Positions 61,946 through 64,000 of a DNA stretch of 64,000 bases are shown here, one piece after another. Both the position numbers and the translations under genes were made by a program. Source of the DNA: Pseudomonas sp. JAI120 (GTDB lineage: Bacteria; Pseudomonadota; Gammaproteobacteria; Pseudomonadales; Pseudomonadaceae); the NCBI RefSeq assembly GCF_014207255.1, contig NZ_JACHCZ010000011.1, positions 27,555 to 91,554 on the forward strand. Direction: 5' to 3'. The notes under the pieces were generated by a model that was not told the origin of the DNA, ran no database searches, and saw only the letters and a program-made list of their open reading frames with translations. Positions within the stretch are counted from its first letter, which is position 1, and each line of letters begins with the position of its first letter.

Positions 61946-62325
61946 GCATTTGTTGGGTGAAGAAGGATGTCAGTTGCTATCACTTCAACAAAACTGAGCT
62001 CGCCGGTGATTGGCTTGTCAATTTCAATCAAAATTACTGAGTCGCCGATTTTTAGTATTGAGCAACTTTGGTCTGCATCTTGGATAAGCTCGCCGATAAT
62101 TTTATGAGCCCCGTTTGCAGAAGTTATCTCTGGTGTTTTTACGGATGAGGACATGATGTTTTGTCCCCATGAAAATATTTCATCGAGTTCTAACTCTACA
62201 TCCAGAATTTCACCGGTTTTTAACTTGGTCCCGCTCCATAAAGCTGTGGCGCTTCCAAAAGGTGAGTTGAATTTTACTCTCACAGTGCCTTTGTCAGAAA
62301 AAATATCAGTTACTTGTATCTTCAT
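61942..62325 (-). CDS. putative immunity protein for the RHS toxin
   Basis: A 127-residue AT-rich gene starting 1 nt after the RHS toxin stop, exactly where cognate immunity genes lie. The protein looks all-beta (alternating pattern, I-L-D-V-E-L-E-L-D-E, I-L-I-E-I-D-K-P) and has no signal peptide, which suits a cytoplasmic antitoxin. No known family was recognised. Confidence 0.65.
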   Translation of the reverse strand: MKIQVTDIFSDKGTVRVKFNSPFGSATALWSGTKLKTGEILDVELELDEIFSWGQNIMSSSVKTPEITSANGAHKIIGELIQDADQSCSILKIGDSVILIEIDKPITGELSFVEVIATDILLHPTNA

Positions 62326-62326
62326 T

Positions 62327-64000
62327 TCACTTCTTCGTCAGGGGAACGCGTACAACAGTATTGTCAACGTTCATGGTGTTGGTTTTTATCTCGAGCGTCC
62401 ATGTCTCCTCATGATAGTGATGCTTGCTTGGCTTGCTGTTCATTTCATGAGCCCCGTAACGAATACTTCTTTTTGCGTCGCTGGAAACAATTCTGTCGCG
62501 GTCGGGCTTCCCAGTTCGTGGGTTGGTGTTTGTGTGAGGGCCAGGTCCTAGAAATTCATCCCATTTCTGAATGGTTTCTTCTGGCTTTACAGGTTTATTG
62601 GCAAATGTCTCCTTATGGTAGCCCAGTGTAGGTGGAGAGTTGGAGCTTGTGGGACTGAGTGGGCTGCCTTCATTAACGTGTGCTTTTCCCGCTGGATCTT
62701 CAGCACTGGGGTTCGGCTTGCATTTATCCCCGCCTGGACAAGTACTCAGACCTAACGGATCCACCCACCCCGTAGGATTGGGCACGTACCGGTACGCGTT
62801 GATCCCACCCGCCAACTTCACCGGATCAGGCGTCAGGTAGCGACCGACATCCGGATTGTAGTAGCGATGACGGTTGTAGTGCAGCCCGCTTTCCTGATCA
62901 AAGTACTGGCCCTGAAAACGCAGCGGGTTGTCGATTTTGCCTTTGTCGAGACGGCTGATCTGGCCGTAGGCGCGGTAGTGGGCGGACCAGACGATTTCGC
63001 CGTCGGGGTCGGTCAGTTCCTGCGGCGTGCCGAGGTGGTCGAGTTGGTAGTGGTAGGGCTTGGTGTCTTTTGGGCCGAAGCCTTCCAACAGGACCAGCGG
63101 CCTGAAACTGTTCGGTTCGTAGAGATAGCTGCGATGGCGATCCGCATGGTGCTCAGCAATCAGCTTGTCGCCTTGCCAGAAAAACTCCGTGGTTATGCCG
63201 TCAACGGTTTTGCTGATGCGCCGCCCAAATGGGTCGTAGCGGTAACTGGCGGTTTGGCCGTTGGGTTGGGTGATGCCGATCAGTCGATGCTGGCAGTCGT
63301 AGCGGTATTCGGTGATCAGCGCGTGCCCACGGCCCCGCCGCTCGCGGATGAGGTTGCCGAAGGCGTCATAATCGTACTGACGGTCGCCTTGGATCATCAG
63401 GCGGTTGCCGGCGACGATGTCGGGGCCGGGGCGGTCTTGCATGAGCAGGTTGCCGGCCGGGGTGTGACCGAAACGTTCCTGCAGGTCTTGGGAGTGGTCG
63501 GCGCGGGTGAGGCGGCCTAGTGGGTCGTAATGGTAGTGGTGTTCGCCTTTGCGGGTGTCGAGCAGGCGGGTGAGGTTGCCGGTTTTGTCGTAGTCGTATT
63601 GACGTTGGTAGAGGTGGTCTTGCTGTTGAGTGACTGCATGGGCGTGCAGGCGGTGCTGGTCGTCGTAGTGGTAGTGGCTGAGGAGTTGGCCTTGTTGGCG
63701 TTGGTGTTCCTGACCGGCTTTGAACAGGTGTGAGGTCAGCAGCGCGCCGTTTAATTCGACGGTGGCGAGGTGGCCGCCTTTCGCATGATTAAAAACCAGC
63801 CGGTTGTTATCGGGCAGGCGCAGGTGTTGAAGCTGGCCGCAGGTGTCGTAGCCATAGTGCAAGGTGCCCCAGCCCTGGTGTTCGGCGGTGAGGCGGTTTT
63901 GGCTGTCGTATTCGTAGGCCAGCGCCCAGTGGCCGTCGTCGACGCTGAGGAGGTTGCCTTGGCGGTCGTAGGCGTAATCGACCTTGTTGCCGTCGGGCAG
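62327..64000 (-). CDS. RHS repeat polymorphic toxin, C-terminal part (5' end outside window)
   Basis: The visible 557 residues contain YD/RHS repeats (Y-D-Y-D-A-F-G-N-L, Y-R-Y-D-P-F-G-R-R), the RHS core end (Y-N-R-H-R-Y-Y-N-P-D-V-G-R-Y-L-T-P-D-P) and the cleavage-type motif D-P-L-G-L-S (62745-62762). After it come about 135 residues of variable toxin tip: C-P-G-G-D-K-C, a Pro/Ser linker, and a compact domain with R-I-V-S-S-D-A-K-R-S-I-R-Y-G and H-H-Y-H-E-E-T-W. The tip is strongly AT-rich against the GC-rich core, the usual sign of tip exchange. The toxin fold was not identified; the His/Glu cluster suggests a metal-dependent or RNase-type nuclease. Confidence 0.85.
   Translation of the reverse strand: MPDGNKVDYAYDRQGNLLSVDDGHWALAYEYDSQNRLTAEHQGWGTLHYGYDTCGQLQHLRLPDNNRLVFNHAKGGHLATVELNGALLTSHLFKAGQEHQRQQGQLLSHYHYDDQHRLHAHAVTQQQDHLYQRQYDYDKTGNLTRLLDTRKGEHHYHYDPLGRLTRADHSQDLQERFGHTPAGNLLMQDRPGPDIVAGNRLMIQGDRQYDYDAFGNLIRERRGRGHALITEYRYDCQHRLIGITQPNGQTASYRYDPFGRRISKTVDGITTEFFWQGDKLIAEHHADRHRSYLYEPNSFRPLVLLEGFGPKDTKPYHYQLDHLGTPQELTDPDGEIVWSAHYRAYGQISRLDKGKIDNPLRFQGQYFDQESGLHYNRHRYYNPDVGRYLTPDPVKLAGGINAYRYVPNPTGWVDPLGLSTCPGGDKCKPNPSAEDPAGKAHVNEGSPLSPTSSNSPPTLGYHKETFANKPVKPEETIQKWDEFLGPGPHTNTNPRTGKPDRDRIVSSDAKRSIRYGAHEMNSKPSKHHYHEETWTLEIKTNTMNVDNTVVRVPLTKK

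Noticed and set aside
61751..64000. RHS toxin as cargo of the VgrG at 23622
   Set aside because: They are 36 kb apart with many core genes between; the RHS N-terminus that would show PAAR or delivery domains is outside the window.

Overview
The window is high-GC chromosomal DNA from a Pseudomonas, most likely of the P. fluorescens group. The evidence is the near-family-standard forms of isonitrile hydratase InhA, QueD, SstT, NhaR, SelD/MnmH, YceH and YegQ/TrhP, together with Pseudomonas-type REP/REPIN repeats in intergenic gaps. No rRNA, tRNA, CRISPR array or insertion sequence was seen. Both window edges cut genes: a LysE exporter on the left and an RHS toxin on the right.

Layout. 1-5.8 kb: LysE fragment, InhA, a GlxA-type AraC regulator, an alpha/beta hydrolase, and a GH15 glycosidase + SDR pair. 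6.1-13.3 kb: seven same-strand genes with overlaps of 4 nt or gaps of at most 10 nt. They encode a HAD phosphatase-transaldolase fusion, a sulfotransferase, an SDR, a saccharopine-dehydrogenase-like oxidoreductase, a glycine-methyltransferase-like enzyme, an MFS exporter and a stand-alone APS kinase, followed by a CGNR regulator. This reads as a pathway for a small sulfated, probably N-methylated, polyhydroxylated metabolite and is the best candidate here for an undescribed system. 14.0-18.1 kb: a fecI-fecR-fecA iron-citrate-type surface signalling unit. 18.2-20.8 kb: three genes, each preceded by its own hrp-box (HrpL sigma) promoter. Two encode proteins sharing an HrpK/NolX-like repeat, so this looks like a type III secretion-linked effector/translocator island. 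20.8-23.3 kb: an MFS permease and a DapF homologue in which both catalytic cysteines are serine.

23.6-29.4 kb: a type VI secretion island in the order vgrG, DUF4123 adaptor, lipoprotein immunity candidate, class 3 lipase effector. 29.4-33.2 kb: codB-pucR-codA for cytosine uptake and deamination. 33.3-35.6 kb: Nudix, QueD, patatin-like protein. 35.8-38.4 kb: two PepSY proteins with a two-component system. 38.4-43.9 kb: two chemoreceptors flanking an NhaC-type antiporter. 43.9-61.5 kb: mainly core genes (trhP, AI-2E transporter, AroE-like, yceH, DUF1993, sstT, MFS, nhaR, terC, selD-mnmH, DUF318 permease, GST, PhzF-like, Zn-type hemB) and several small proteins. 61.7-64 kb: the C-terminal end of an RHS polymorphic toxin with one or two downstream immunity candidates.

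Functional themes. Three separate antagonism or host-interaction modules (hrp-box genes, T6SS lipase, RHS toxin) sit within about 45 kb of otherwise ordinary backbone. Their base composition is lower in GC than the core genes, which suggests acquisition. All family assignments were made by reading motifs by eye; no database search was possible.
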